In this document: positions 6,168-6,413 of the stretch, piece by piece | Layout of the letters: every line of letters begins with the position of its first letter | How positions within the stretch are numbered: the first letter of the stretch is position 1 | NCBI GenBank assembly: GCA_046498185.1 | Contig: JAWOBE010000204.1 | Coordinates: 1-6,413 of the forward strand | DNA length: 6,413 nt | Source: CAYXDR01 sp046498185 | Lineage (GTDB): Bacteria; Desulfobacterota; DSM-4660; Desulfatiglandales; Desulfatiglandaceae | Direction of reading: 5' to 3' | Notes under the pieces: generated by a model | Database searches by the model: none | What the model saw: the letters and a program-made list of their open reading frames with translations, nothing else | Told to the model about the DNA's origin: nothing | Translations under genes and position numbers: made by a program

Positions 6168-6228
6168 GGTTCACCACTTACACCACCGCGCAGCGGTGCC
6201 ATCAACACTTACACCCGCCGTGCGGGCC
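6168..6228. repeat. Hairpin-spacer array, upstream of wbpD (two hairpins)
   Basis: GGTTCACCACTTACAC (6168-6183) matches positions 32-47 of the flanking repeat at all but one base. It leads into CACCGC-gca-GCGGTG (6184-6198), then a spacer similar to CATCAACACTTACA (6200-6213), then CCCGC-cgt-GCGGG (6214-6226). The design is that of the left array with different stems. Confidence 0.7.
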
Positions 6229-6346
6229 AGGTCAAAACTGCGTTTCGACACTCCAAAAAGCCGATTACGACAACGACAACCGATTCGCTGACAACGATAA
6301 CATGTCGGGGATGGAAACCCGACCTACGGGGAATATCAAGTTTCTC
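6229..6346. other. Non-coding stretch with GACAAC repeats and a GTCGGG hairpin
   Basis: No gene seen. It holds a short run of CGACAAC-like units (6266-6301) and a six-base-pair hairpin, GTCGGG (6304-6309) with CCCGAC (6318-6323) around an eight-base loop, followed by CTACGGGG. Strings of this kind are, from memory, common in intergenic regions of environmental genomes. I cannot verify that here. Confidence 0.45.
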
Positions 6347-6413
6347 ATCGGTGAACCCTCGCTTCGAGGGCATCGGTGGTTCACCACTAACACTAACACG
6401 CGCCGCAGGCGCC
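6347..6413. repeat. 67-base flanking direct repeat, right copy
   Basis: Same element and orientation as 1-67, with three base differences, two of them in the loop of the CCCTCG/CGAGGG stem (CTT instead of CCC). It ends in GCGCC-gca-GGCGC (6400-6412) and is cut by the window edge, so the array may continue beyond it. Confidence 0.85.

Noticed and set aside
5990..6208. Minus-strand open frame of 72 codons
   Set aside because: It is the translation of the 37-base tandem repeats. It stays open because 3 x 37 is divisible by three, and it has no ribosome site or motif.
1..6413. Repeat at both ends as a sign of a circular molecule or assembly overlap
   Set aside because: The two copies differ at three bases. 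A circularisation overlap or assembly duplicate should be identical.

Overview
The window reads as a piece of a cell-surface polysaccharide locus (O-antigen, capsule or exopolysaccharide) from a Gram-negative bacterium. All five protein genes that I can support lie on the minus strand. The genes resemble what is seen in environmental Desulfobacterota and relatives, as judged from remembered protein families and from the repeat-rich intergenic style. This placement is an inference, because no marker gene is present.

In transcription order (high to low coordinates) the genes are as follows. First is a WbpD/WlbB-type N-acetyltransferase (5330-5899), then a WbpB/WlbA-type UDP-sugar 3-dehydrogenase (4180-5145); these are two steps of the route to UDP-2,3-diacetamido-2,3-dideoxy-glucuronate. 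Then comes a tightly packed trio: a small VanZ-like membrane protein (3602-4009), a large composite polyprenyl-phosphate glycosyl-1-phosphate transferase (1605-3611), and an O-antigen ligase/polymerase-type membrane protein (232-1608). The trio genes overlap by 10 and 4 bases, so they are almost certainly one operon. Together the set could make an activated diacetamido-uronate, start a glycan on undecaprenyl phosphate, and polymerise or ligate it. The aminotransferase (WbpE), the UDP-GlcNAc dehydrogenase (WbpA) and any epimerase (WbpI) are not in the window.

The gaps are unusually structured. A 67-base element that folds into a hairpin opens and closes the window as direct copies (64 of 67 bases identical). 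It runs into a modular pattern of short hairpins, usually with a GCA loop, separated by spacers like CACTAACACTAACAC. Members of this pattern occur at the left end, in the wbpD-wbpB gap, and at the right end. Upstream of wbpD there is also a three-copy 37-base tandem repeat in which each copy is an imperfect hairpin, followed by a GTCGGG/CCCGAC hairpin. The most interesting items are the hairpin-spacer family and the architecture of the glycosyl-1-phosphate transferase, which has a duplicated four-helix membrane module and a methyltransferase-like insert. No RNA gene, CRISPR array or transposase gene was recognised.
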